Program-made: the position numbers and the translations under genes
Notes under the pieces: generated by a model
Seen by the model: the letters and a program-made list of their open reading frames with translations, nothing else
Database searches by the model: none
What the model was told of the DNA's origin: nothing
Origin: Streptomyces iranensis
GTDB taxonomy: Bacteria; Actinomycetota; Actinomycetes; Streptomycetales; Streptomycetaceae
Assembly (NCBI RefSeq): GCF_017874715.1
Contig: NZ_JAGGLR010000013.1
Location: 124,001-188,000 of the forward strand
Direction of reading: 5' to 3'
Length of the DNA: 64,000 bases
Shown: piece after piece, positions 1 to 7,970 of the stretch
Position numbering within the stretch: position 1 is the first letter of the stretch
Layout: every line of letters starts with the position of its first letter

Positions 1-62
1 CGTCCGCGCGCACCGGTGCCGGGAAGGGGCAGGGGAAGGGGCGGCGCGGGCCCGCCGATCCG

Positions 63-1211
63 GTGCGGGCGCTGATGCACCGCCACCACGACCTGTGCGC
101 CCGCGCCGTCGATCCGCTGGAGATCGCCGCCGGGCTGGAGGCCCACGGTGTGACGGACCGCACCGCCGCGCGCTTCCGGCACCGCGATGTCTTCTCGCTC
201 GCGGAGGAGCTGTACGCCCGGGTGCCGCGCGCCGAGGAGCCCGCGCCACCGGCCGCCCCCGCGCCGGGGCGCGCGCTGGGCGTGCGGATGACGCTCGCGG
301 CGCTGTGGCTGCTGCCGGGCGCCCTGTGCGCGGCGACTGCCTCCGCCGCCTTCCGCGTCGATGCCATCCGTAAGGACACCACCGTCGGCCTCGGCCTGGG
401 CGCGGGCGGCGCCGCCCTGACGCTCATCGCCCTGTGGCTGTGTCTGCGCCGTGGCCCCCTGCGCGTCCGTGGGAGCGGGCGCGGCGGCCGTATGGCGCAC
501 GCCCTCGGCGCCGGCTGGCTGCTCGGGTACGCCGCCGCCGGGGACTGGCTGCTCTCCGGGCTCCTCGACGGACGCCGCCCTTACGAGGCGGCGCCCGCGG
601 CCGAGGCCGCCGTGCTCCTCGCCCTGGCCGCCGCGCCCGCCGCGTGGTGCGCCCGCTGGTTCGCCGTCAGGGCGCGCCGCAGGCTGGCGGTCAGCCGTGG
701 TCTGGAGGAGTTCGCGGCCGGGGTGCGCCCGCTGTTCGCGGGCGTGGTGACGGCCTTCCTCTGCGCTCTGGCGGCCCTGGTGCTCGCGGCCCGGCTCTCG
801 GTGCCCGGATCGCCTCCCGCCGCCGCGCCCCTCTCGACGGCCGAGGCCGCCGTCGTGGCCCTCTGCGGGCTGCTGTTCCTCGCCCGGCTGCTCGCCGTCC
901 ACGGCTTCCGGAGGGCCGCGCTCAGCGGCATCGCCGTGGCCTGCGCGGTCCAGGCCGCGGCCCTGGCGACGGCGGCGGCCGCCCGGCTGCCGGGCGCCGC
1001 GCCGTTCGGGGAGCCCGTGGCACGGCTGACCGCCTCCCAGGGCGCCGCCGCCGTCCCCGCGGCCGCCTGCGGCGCCGCCGCGCTCGCACTGCTGATCCAC
1101 GCGTTCGGCGCCCTGTGCCGGGCCTCCGCCCACGGCGACACCGGCGCGCGTACCGCCCGCGCCGCCCGTGACACCCGTACGGCCCGCACCGCCCCGGACC
1201 GCGCCCCATAA
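63..1211 (+). CDS. Multi-pass integral membrane protein, 5' end uncertain
   Basis: The product has a soluble N-terminus of about 70 residues containing an AHGVTDR...FRHRDVF stretch. About ten hydrophobic Ala/Leu/Val-rich segments follow, then a basic Ala/Arg/Thr tail. I recognise it only as a membrane protein of the kind found beside epimerase and spherulin-4 genes in Streptomyces. The reading frame stays open back to the first base of the window, and the GTG at 63 has only a distant purine-rich tract upstream, so the true start may lie outside. No enzymatic motif is visible. The downstream neighbours suggest a polysaccharide-export or flippase role, but that is inference. Confidence 0.6.
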   Translation: MRALMHRHHDLCARAVDPLEIAAGLEAHGVTDRTAARFRHRDVFSLAEELYARVPRAEEPAPPAAPAPGRALGVRMTLAALWLLPGALCAATASAAFRVDAIRKDTTVGLGLGAGGAALTLIALWLCLRRGPLRVRGSGRGGRMAHALGAGWLLGYAAAGDWLLSGLLDGRRPYEAAPAAEAAVLLALAAAPAAWCARWFAVRARRRLAVSRGLEEFAAGVRPLFAGVVTAFLCALAALVLAARLSVPGSPPAAAPLSTAEAAVVALCGLLFLARLLAVHGFRRAALSGIAVACAVQAAALATAAAARLPGAAPFGEPVARLTASQGAAAVPAAACGAAALALLIHAFGALCRASAHGDTGARTARAARDTRTARTAPDRAP

Positions 1212-1312
1212 GGCGTCCACCGCGCCCTAAGGGGCCCACCGCGCCCGTAAGGCGCCCACCGAACCCGCCACCCCCCGTCCTTCCCCCCTTAATGAGTCCG
1301 AGGAGCAACCAC

Positions 1313-1366
1313 ATGAGCTGCGACATGACCGATCAGCGCGCCGGTACGGGGAGGCGCGACCGATGA
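1313..1366 (+). CDS. Small 17-residue ORF coupled to the epimerase
   Basis: ATG at 1313 follows a good Shine-Dalgarno sequence (GAGGAG, 8 nt spacing) and opens a 17-codon frame rich in Arg and Asp. Its TGA overlaps the ATG of the epimerase gene in an ATGA junction. This looks like a leader peptide or translational-coupling ORF. It matches no family I know. Its reality rests on the ribosome-binding site and the overlap, not on the protein sequence. Confidence 0.4.
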   Translation: MSCDMTDQRAGTGRRDR

Positions 1367-2430
1367 GAGTCCTGTTGCTCGGGTCCGGCGGATTCCTCGG
1401 CCGCTATGTGGCCGAACACCTGCTCGCCGACCCCGCCGTCCAGCTCACCGCGCTCGGCCGCGGCGACGACGCCGATGTGCGGTTCGACCTCTCCAACGGC
1501 AGTCCGGGCGCGCTCACCCGTTTCCTCAACGCGGTCCACCCCGGCGTGGTGATCAACTGCGCCGGGACGACCCGTGGCGGGGCGCGCGAGCTCACCCGGC
1601 ACAACACCGTGGCCGTGGCCACCGTCTGCGAGTCGCTGCGCCGCAGCGGCTGCGGCGCCCGCCTCGTCCAGATCGGCTGCTCCTCCGAGTACGGGCCCTC
1701 GCAGCCCGGTTCGTCGACCGCCGAGGACGCCGTGCCGCGCCCCGGCGGCCCGTACGGCGTGAGCAAGCTCGCCGCGACCGAGCTGGTCCTGGGCTCCGGG
1801 CTGGACGCAGTGGTGCTGCGGGTCTTCTCGCCCGTGGGGCCCGGCACTCCGGCCGGTTCGCCGCTGGGGCGGCTCGCGGAGGCGATGCGGCGCGCGATGC
1901 AGTCCGGGGAGAGCGAGCTCAAGCTGAGCGGCCTGGGCGTGCAACGCGACTTCGTGGACGTACGGGACGTGGCGCGGGCGGTTCACGCGGCCTCGCTGTC
2001 GGCCGCGCAGGGCGTGGTCAACATCGGCAGCGGGCGCGCCGTAAGGCTGCGCGAGGCGGCCTCCGTGCTCGCCAGGGTCGCCGGCTTCGGCGGCGCCCTG
2101 CACGAGATCGACAGCCCGCCGGGGCGCGGGGGACCGCATCATGTCCCGGCCGCCACGGTCCACGTCCCGGCGCCCGCCCATCCTCATGGCGCGGCCCACG
2201 GCCATGCCACCGCCCACGGCCACGCCCCCGCCCACCCGCAGGTGGCGGGCGAGCACGGCGGCGGCCCGGCGGGTGTCGGCGGCGCCACCACCTACCCCTA
2301 CCCGGACGGCTGCGGCAGCTGGCAGCAGGCCGACGTGCGCACCGCCCGCGACCGGCTCGGCTGGCGGGCCAGGATCCCGCTGGAGGAGTCGCTCGCCGAC
2401 ATCTGGATGGAGGCGGCATGTCGCATCTGA
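1363..2430 (+). CDS. NAD-dependent epimerase/dehydratase (extended SDR) with His-rich insert
   Basis: Extended short-chain dehydrogenase fold, probably a nucleotide-sugar epimerase or dehydratase. The N-terminal GxxGxxG (residues 7-13) binds NAD. CSSEYG (106-111) and YGVSK (131-135) supply the Ser, Tyr and Lys catalytic set. The QRDFVDVRDVA segment (194-204) is typical of the substrate domain. Between about residues 259 and 300 lies a low-complexity His/Ala/Pro/Gly stretch with 11 histidines, not normal for the family; the fold resumes with the C-terminal RTARDRLGW motif. Start chosen by the GAGG site upstream. The stop overlaps the next gene by 13 bp, so the two are probably coupled. Substrate unknown. 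Confidence 0.8.
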   Translation: MRVLLLGSGGFLGRYVAEHLLADPAVQLTALGRGDDADVRFDLSNGSPGALTRFLNAVHPGVVINCAGTTRGGARELTRHNTVAVATVCESLRRSGCGARLVQIGCSSEYGPSQPGSSTAEDAVPRPGGPYGVSKLAATELVLGSGLDAVVLRVFSPVGPGTPAGSPLGRLAEAMRRAMQSGESELKLSGLGVQRDFVDVRDVARAVHAASLSAAQGVVNIGSGRAVRLREAASVLARVAGFGGALHEIDSPPGRGGPHHVPAATVHVPAPAHPHGAAHGHATAHGHAPAHPQVAGEHGGGPAGVGGATTYPYPDGCGSWQQADVRTARDRLGWRARIPLEESLADIWMEAACRI

Positions 2431-3185
2431 TCCCCGCGGACCCCGGGCACGAGGTTCCGGCCACCGCCGCCCGGCTGGGGTTCGGAGTGCCCGGCTACGC
2501 CCACCCCCTGGTGGCGCCCACCGAGTGGGCCGAGCTCACCCGTCCCGGCGCGCCCCTGCACTGGACGGTCCTCAATGTCACCCGTGGCCCCGGCTCGCGC
2601 AGGGATCCGCACTGCCTTACGGCGGCGGCCCGGCTGCGCGCCACGGGCGTACGGGTGCTGGGCCATCTCGACCTGCGGTGCGGCACCCGCCCCTTCGGGG
2701 AGGTGATCAGTGACGCGAACCACTTCCTGGACTGGTACCAGGTCGACGGCTTCTGTCTGGAGCGCTGCCCGGTGGACCGCCCCGGACTGCCGGAGGTCCG
2801 CCGTACGGGGGCCACGCTGCGCGCGCTGCTGGGCGGGGCCTATCTGGTGCTCGGCCAGGGCATCCATCCGCATGAGGGCTATATGGAGCTCGCCGATCAG
2901 CTGGTGACCTTCCGCGGCTCGTGGCCCGACTACCGCTGGTCCCAGGTGGCCGAGTGGACCGCGGGGTATCCGCCCGAACGGTTCTGCCACCAGGTGCACG
3001 GCGTTCCCCGCCGGCATCTCGAGGAAGCGCTGAGGATCGCCCGCTGGCAGGGCGCGGGAACGATCTACTTCACCGACCGTACGGCCCACCTCGAGGGGCG
3101 GACCTGCACCGATTCGCCCTGGACGGCCCTGCCCGGCTACTGGGACGAAATCGTCTCGCGACTCGGACCACGTGTCATGGAATGA
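2418..3185 (+). CDS. Spherulin-4 family (GH135-like) protein
   Basis: 255 residues covering the whole spherulin-4 domain: GVPGYAHP near the N-terminus, the VLNVTRGPG strand, GHLDLRCGTRPF, WYQVDGF and a C-terminal IYFTDR. Fungal relatives (Sph3) are GH135 hydrolases of alpha-1,4-galactosaminogalactan. In those enzymes an Asp-Glu pair follows the VDG strand; here the segment reads VDGFCLERC, so the pair is altered and activity is doubtful. No signal peptide is evident, which is odd for a secreted glycosidase. The start overlaps the epimerase gene by 13 bp. A role with the epimerase in polysaccharide metabolism is inferred. Confidence 0.72.
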   Translation: MSHLIPADPGHEVPATAARLGFGVPGYAHPLVAPTEWAELTRPGAPLHWTVLNVTRGPGSRRDPHCLTAAARLRATGVRVLGHLDLRCGTRPFGEVISDANHFLDWYQVDGFCLERCPVDRPGLPEVRRTGATLRALLGGAYLVLGQGIHPHEGYMELADQLVTFRGSWPDYRWSQVAEWTAGYPPERFCHQVHGVPRRHLEEALRIARWQGAGTIYFTDRTAHLEGRTCTDSPWTALPGYWDEIVSRLGPRVME

Positions 3186-3214
3186 GATGGGGCGTGGCAG
3201 TGTTACAGGAAGAA

Positions 3215-3243
3215 AACCACCCCGCTCACGCGGGGGTGAACCG
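3215..3243. repeat. Solitary type I-E CRISPR-repeat-like sequence
   Basis: 29 bp with the layout of a type I-E repeat: 5-nt lead, CCCCGC, 4-nt loop, GCGGGG, then GTGAACCG. The Escherichia coli repeat has the same stem and ends ATAAACCG. There is one copy only, no spacer, no second repeat and no cas gene in the window. It lies 27 nt before the moeZ start codon, so it could equally be a 5'-UTR hairpin. Confidence 0.4.
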
Positions 3244-3270
3244 TCTGCTCCCTCCCCTTACGGAGTCCCC

Positions 3271-4449
3271 GTGTCGCTGCCACCCCTGGTCGAGCCGGCT
3301 CCCGAGCTCACCGTCGACGAGGTCCGCAGGTACTCGCGCCATCTGATCATCCCCGATGTCGGGATGGACGGGCAGAAGCGGCTGAAGAACGCCAAGGTGC
3401 TCTGTGTGGGCGCGGGCGGCCTCGGCTCCCCGGCCCTGATGTACCTCGCCGCGGCCGGCGTGGGCACCCTCGGCATCGTGGAGTTCGACGAGGTCGACGA
3501 GTCCAACCTGCAGCGCCAGGTCATCCACAGCCAGGCGGACATCGGCCGGTCCAAGGCGGAGTCCGCCCGTGACACGGTCCTCGGCATCAACCCGTACGTG
3601 AACGTCGTGCTGCACGAGGGCCGCCTCGAGGCCGACAACGTGATGGAGATCTTCTCCCAGTACGACCTGATCGTGGACGGCACCGACAACTTCGCCACCC
3701 GCTATCTGGTCAACGACGCGTGCGTGCTGCTGAACAAGCCGTACGTGTGGGGTTCGATCTACCGCTTCGACGGCCAGGCGTCGGTCTTCTGGTCCGAGCA
3801 CGGCCCCTGCTACCGCTGCCTGTACCCGGAGCCCCCGCCGCCCGGCATGGTCCCGTCCTGCGCCGAGGGCGGCGTGCTGGGCGTGCTGTGCGCCTCCATC
3901 GGCTCCATCCAGGTCACCGAGGCCATCAAGGTGCTCACGGGCACCGGGGACCCGCTGGTCGGCCGTCTGATGATCTACGACGCCCTGGAGATGACCTACC
4001 GCCAGGTCAAGGTCCGCAAGGACCCGAACTGCGCGGTCTGCGGTCCGAACCCGACCGTCACCGAGCTGATCGACTACGAGGCGTTCTGCGGTGTGGTGTC
4101 GGACGAGGCCCAGGAGGCGGCGGCCGGTTCGACGATCACTCCCAAGCAGCTCAAGGAGTGGATCGACGACGGCGAGAACATCGACATCATCGATGTCCGC
4201 GAGCCCAACGAGTACGAGATCGTCTCGATCCCCGGCGCCCGGCTGATCCCGAAGGACGGGTTCCTGATGGGCGGCGCCCTCCAGGACCTTCCGCAGGACA
4301 AGAAGATCGTCTTGCATTGCAAGACGGGTGTCCGGTCGGCGGAAGTCCTGGCCGTCCTGAAGTCCGCGGGCTTCTCCGACGCCGTCCACGTGGGCGGCGG
4401 CGTGATCGGCTGGGTCAACCAGATCGAGCCCGACAAGCCGGTCTACTGA
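3271..4449 (+). CDS. moeZ: Adenylyltransferase/sulfurtransferase MoeZ (E1-like plus rhodanese)
   Basis: 392 residues. The N-terminal ThiF/MoeB domain (about 15-260) carries the GAGGLGSP ATP site, the DEVDESNLQRQ signature and paired CxxC zinc ligands (CYRC, CAVC). A C-terminal rhodanese domain (about 290-392) has HCKTGVRS with the sulfur-carrying Cys. The enzyme adenylates and thiocarboxylates small sulfur carriers (MoaD, CysO, ThiS type) for molybdopterin, cysteine and other sulfur metabolites. GTG 3271 was chosen because CGGAG precedes it by 5 nt and MSLPPLVEP is the usual N-terminus; an upstream in-frame start at 3172 would run through the CRISPR-like hairpin. moaE lies further along in the window. 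Confidence 0.92.
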   Translation: MSLPPLVEPAPELTVDEVRRYSRHLIIPDVGMDGQKRLKNAKVLCVGAGGLGSPALMYLAAAGVGTLGIVEFDEVDESNLQRQVIHSQADIGRSKAESARDTVLGINPYVNVVLHEGRLEADNVMEIFSQYDLIVDGTDNFATRYLVNDACVLLNKPYVWGSIYRFDGQASVFWSEHGPCYRCLYPEPPPPGMVPSCAEGGVLGVLCASIGSIQVTEAIKVLTGTGDPLVGRLMIYDALEMTYRQVKVRKDPNCAVCGPNPTVTELIDYEAFCGVVSDEAQEAAAGSTITPKQLKEWIDDGENIDIIDVREPNEYEIVSIPGARLIPKDGFLMGGALQDLPQDKKIVLHCKTGVRSAEVLAVLKSAGFSDAVHVGGGVIGWVNQIEPDKPVY

Positions 4450-4466
4450 TCCCCGGTACGCACCGC

Positions 4467-4516
4467 CCGTAAGGGGGCCGGACCGCCGCGCCGACGGCGA
4501 TCCGGCCCCCTTACGG
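4467..4516. terminator. Bidirectional terminator between moeZ and lipoprotein gene
   Basis: Perfect 16-bp inverted repeat (CCGTAAGGGGGCCGGA and its complement) around an 18-nt loop, between convergent genes. There is no U-tract, as is usual in Streptomyces. Both arms end in the octamer CCGTAAGG/CCTTACGG that recurs through the window. Confidence 0.8.
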
Positions 4517-4550
4517 CTGTCGTCGGCCCCTTATGGCCGCCGCGAGAGCG

Positions 4551-6155
4551 TCAGCGGCAGGTCGTGCCGCCCGCGGGCACCTTCCCGTCCAGCAGATAGG
4601 CGTTCACGGTCTTCGTCATACAGGCGTTGCCGCTGTTGTACGCGCCATGGCCCTGCCCCTTGTAGGTGACCTCGACGCCCACGCCCCTGCCCAGCTCCCG
4701 GACCATCTTCCGGGCCCCCTCGTACGGAGTGGCCGGGTCCCCGGTGTTGCCGACCACGAGGATCGGCGCCGAGCCCTCGGAGCTGACGTCCGGGGTGTCC
4801 GTGGTGCCGTCCACCGGCCAGCCGGTGCAGCCGAGCATGCCCCAGGCCAGATACTCGCCGAAGACCGGTGACGCCTTGCGGAAGCGCGGCAGCTGGGCCT
4901 TCACATCGGTCACCGTGTAACGCTGCCTGTCGTCCACGCAGTTGATGGCCGCGTTGGCGGCGTTGATGTTGCTGTAGTGGCCGTTCTCGTCGCGGCCGGA
5001 CATCGAATCGGCCATCGCGAGCAGCATGTTGCCCTCCTCGAGCTGCATCGCCTCCTGCAGCCCGAGCGTCAGGTACTTCCAGCTCTCCTTGTCGTAGAGC
5101 GCGGCGGCGATACCGCCCAGCGCCCCGTCCTGGGTGAGCTCGCGGCCGCTCTCGGTGGACAGCGGCTTCTTGTCGAGCTTCTTCAGGAAGGCCACGATCC
5201 GGTCGGCGCCCGCCGCCGGGTCGCCGCCGGTCGGGCAGGCCGTGCCCTTCTTGGCGCAGTCCTCGAGGTAGTTGTCGAGCGCGAGCTGGAAGCCCTTCGC
5301 CTGGCCGTAGGAGCCCTGCTCGGGATCCTCGGTGGGGTCGACCACGGCGTCCAGGACCGCGCGCCCCACCCGCTTCGGGTACAGATGGGCGTAGACGCCG
5401 CCGAGTTCGGTGCCGTAGGAGATGCCGAAGTACGACAGCTTGTCGTCGCCCAGTACCTGCCGCATGAGGTCCATGTCACGCGCGGCGCTCACGGTGTCCA
5501 CATGGCCGAGCACCTTGCCGGAACGCTTCTCGCAGCCCTTGATGAACGCCTTGGCGTCCGCCATCGCGGTCTTGACCTCGGCGTCGTCGTCCGGCGTGCT
5601 GTCCACGGCGTCCGAGGCGTCGATCTCCTTGTCGCTCTGGCACCGCACCCCGGCGCTCTCGCCGACCCCGCGCGGATCGAAGCTCACCAGGTCATAGCGT
5701 GAGCGCAGGGTGTCGTAGGCGGCGGCGAAACCGGGGAGCGAGGAGACACCGGAGCCGCCGGGTCCGCCGAAATTGAACACCAGGGAGCCGATGCGCTTGC
5801 CCGATCCGGTGGCCTTGGCGCGGATCATGGCCAGACCGATCGTTTCGCCTCTGGGCTTCGCGTAGTCCAGCGGCGCCTTGAGAGTGGCGCATTCCCACTC
5901 GCTTCCCGGCTTCTCACCGGTGCCCTGCATCGCGGTCGGGGCAGGGCAGGACGACCAGTTGAGCTTCTGACCGGTGAGCGAGCCCGGCAGCCCGGAATCC
6001 GAAGGCGCGGCCGGGGCCGACGCCGAGGGCTCGGACGACGCCTTGCCCTGCTCGTTTCCCCCGTCGTCGTCGCAGCCCGCGACGGCGAGGAGGGTGACCA
6101 TGGCGGTCATGGAGACCAGCGCCCTGGTCCGTATGGTGCGTGGGGAACTCGGCAT
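4551..6155 (-). CDS. Secreted lipoprotein alpha/beta hydrolase, tripeptidyl aminopeptidase-like
   Basis: 534 residues. A lipoprotein signal ends in LAVAGC and is followed by a Ser/Ala/Pro linker. The alpha/beta-hydrolase fold has the oxyanion-side FGGPGGSG, nucleophile GISYGT, acid in VVGNTGDPATPY and histidine in GQGHGAY, matching the S33/SlpD-SlpE/TAP family that removes tripeptides from N-termini. The C-terminal TAP-like domain is complete. It is the downstream member of a tandem pair with the next gene, about 108 bp apart, both leftward. Expected location is the outer face of the membrane. Natural substrate unknown. Confidence 0.88.
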   Translation of the reverse strand: MPSSPRTIRTRALVSMTAMVTLLAVAGCDDDGGNEQGKASSEPSASAPAAPSDSGLPGSLTGQKLNWSSCPAPTAMQGTGEKPGSEWECATLKAPLDYAKPRGETIGLAMIRAKATGSGKRIGSLVFNFGGPGGSGVSSLPGFAAAYDTLRSRYDLVSFDPRGVGESAGVRCQSDKEIDASDAVDSTPDDDAEVKTAMADAKAFIKGCEKRSGKVLGHVDTVSAARDMDLMRQVLGDDKLSYFGISYGTELGGVYAHLYPKRVGRAVLDAVVDPTEDPEQGSYGQAKGFQLALDNYLEDCAKKGTACPTGGDPAAGADRIVAFLKKLDKKPLSTESGRELTQDGALGGIAAALYDKESWKYLTLGLQEAMQLEEGNMLLAMADSMSGRDENGHYSNINAANAAINCVDDRQRYTVTDVKAQLPRFRKASPVFGEYLAWGMLGCTGWPVDGTTDTPDVSSEGSAPILVVGNTGDPATPYEGARKMVRELGRGVGVEVTYKGQGHGAYNSGNACMTKTVNAYLLDGKVPAGGTTCR

Positions 6156-6263
6156 ATCCGGAGATCCTATGAGGAGGCGGGGGCGGAATCGTCCGCAACT
6201 CTTCTCGAAGCCGTCACGGTTCGCGCGGCGTTCGTACGGCGGGCCCGGCCACGGACCCCGGTC

Positions 6264-7772
6264 CTAGGTGCAGACCTTGCCCTTCGGAGGCACCGTGCCC
6301 CGCAGCAGATAGGCGTTGACCGTCTTTCGGACACAGGCGTTGCCGCTGTCGTACGCCCCATGGCCCTCGCCCTTGTAGGTGAGCTGGACGCCGACCCCGG
6401 GGCCCAGCTCCTTCGCCATCCGCGCGGCACCCTCGTACGGGGTCGCCGGGTCACCGGTGTTGCCGACGACCAGGATCGGCGCGGCCCCCTTGGCGCTCAC
6501 GTCGGGCGTGGTCCAGGCGCCGCGGACCGGCCAGTCGGTGCACTGGGTAAGGCCCCAGGCCATCATGTCGCCGAAGACGGGGGAGACCTTACGGAAGGTG
6601 GGCAGCTTCCGCTCGATGTCCGGGACCGTATAGCGCTGCTTGAAGTCGGCGCAGGTGATGGCGGTAAGGGCGGCCTGGAGGGTGCTGTAGCGGCCGTCCG
6701 GAGCGCGTCCGTTCATGGCGTCCCCCAGGGCCAGCAGAATCCTGCCGTCGCCCTGCTGGGCGGCGGCGATCCCCTGGGTGAGGTACTGCCAGTACTCCCG
6801 CGAGTACAGGGACTGCGCGATACCGCCGTCGGCCAGGGACTCGGTCAGCCTCCGGCCGCCGTAGCCGCGCACCGGGCGGCCGTCGAGCCGCTTCAGCAGC
6901 GTGCGGATCCGGTTCCGGGTGGGGCAGCTGGAGGCGCTGGTCCTGGTGCATGCCTTCAGATAGTCGTCGAGGGCGCGCTGGAACCCCTTGGCCTGGCCGA
7001 GCGCGCCCTGTTCGGGCGTCTGCATGGGGTCCACAACCCCGTCGAAGAGGGCGCGCCCCACCTGCTTCGGGTACAGATGGGCGTAGACGCCGCCGAGTTC
7101 GGTGCCGTACGAGACGCCGAAGTAGTGCATCTTCTTGTCGCCGAGGACGCGCCGCATGAGATCCATGTCACGGGCGGCGTTGGTGGTGCCGACGTACGGC
7201 AGGATCGTGCCGGAGTTCTTCTCGCATCCGGCGGCGTAGGTCTTCACCCGGCGGACCAGGCTCTTCACCTCGGCGTTGTCGTTCGGGGTGGAGTCGGCGG
7301 CGTAGTAGGCGTCGAGCTGCCGGTCCGGGAGGCAGCGCACCCCGCTGCTGCGGCCGACCCCGCGCGGATCGAAGCTGACCAGGTCGTAGCGGGTGCGCAG
7401 TTGCTTGTAGCTGCCCGCGAGCGCCGGGAGGGTGGCCACGCCCGAACCGCCGGGGCCGCCGAAGTTGAAGATCAGCGAACCGATCCGGTGGCGCCGGTCG
7501 GTGGCCTTGGCACGGATCATGGCGATGCCGATGGTCTTGCCGTGCGGCTTGCGGTAGTCCAGCGGCACATGGAGCGTCGCGCACTCCCACTCCCCGCCCG
7601 GGGCCTTGGTGGCGGCCGCGTCCTGGCTCGAGGAGGGGGCGGGGCAGCCGGCCCAGTCCGGTTTCTGGCGGGCCGAGGTGTCCGGCCGTCCGCCGGCGCC
7701 GCCGCATCCGGCGGTCAGGGCGGTCAGCAGCAGGGCGGCGGACAGCGCACCGAGGCGCAGAGGTCGGGACAC
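6264..7772 (-). CDS. Secreted lipoprotein alpha/beta hydrolase, paralogue of the preceding gene
   Basis: About 501 residues. Lipobox LTAGC, FGGPGGSG, GVSYGT nucleophile, NTGDPATPY acid and EGHGAY histidine line up one-for-one with the neighbour, so this is a tandem duplication. GTG 7772 was preferred to the upstream start at 7835: GGGAGA lies about 7 nt before it and it gives a compact signal peptide. Being upstream, it probably leads a two-gene leftward unit. Retention of all catalytic residues suggests both copies are active, perhaps with different specificity. Confidence 0.87.
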   Translation of the reverse strand: MSRPLRLGALSAALLLTALTAGCGGAGGRPDTSARQKPDWAGCPAPSSSQDAAATKAPGGEWECATLHVPLDYRKPHGKTIGIAMIRAKATDRRHRIGSLIFNFGGPGGSGVATLPALAGSYKQLRTRYDLVSFDPRGVGRSSGVRCLPDRQLDAYYAADSTPNDNAEVKSLVRRVKTYAAGCEKNSGTILPYVGTTNAARDMDLMRRVLGDKKMHYFGVSYGTELGGVYAHLYPKQVGRALFDGVVDPMQTPEQGALGQAKGFQRALDDYLKACTRTSASSCPTRNRIRTLLKRLDGRPVRGYGGRRLTESLADGGIAQSLYSREYWQYLTQGIAAAQQGDGRILLALGDAMNGRAPDGRYSTLQAALTAITCADFKQRYTVPDIERKLPTFRKVSPVFGDMMAWGLTQCTDWPVRGAWTTPDVSAKGAAPILVVGNTGDPATPYEGAARMAKELGPGVGVQLTYKGEGHGAYDSGNACVRKTVNAYLLRGTVPPKGKVCT

Positions 7773-7970
7773 GGCGGCTCTCCCGTGGGTGGGGGTACCG
7801 CCATCGTGAGGTCCGCGGCCGCCGCACGCGCGCACAGCGGGGGCGTACGGGTGAGGGGAGGTTTGGGGTGCCCGGCGACCGCGGGAGGGCTCCAGCGGCG
7901 CCTCTACGGGCGCTACGGCGCCTCTTCGCGGGCGAGCCCTACAGGGCCCTATCGCGGGCGGGCACCGGCG

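Noticed and set aside
21..46. G-rich stretch at the window start as a third copy of the dispersed element
   Set aside because: It shares GGGAAGGGGC only; there is no opposite arm, and it lies in an open frame cut by the window edge.
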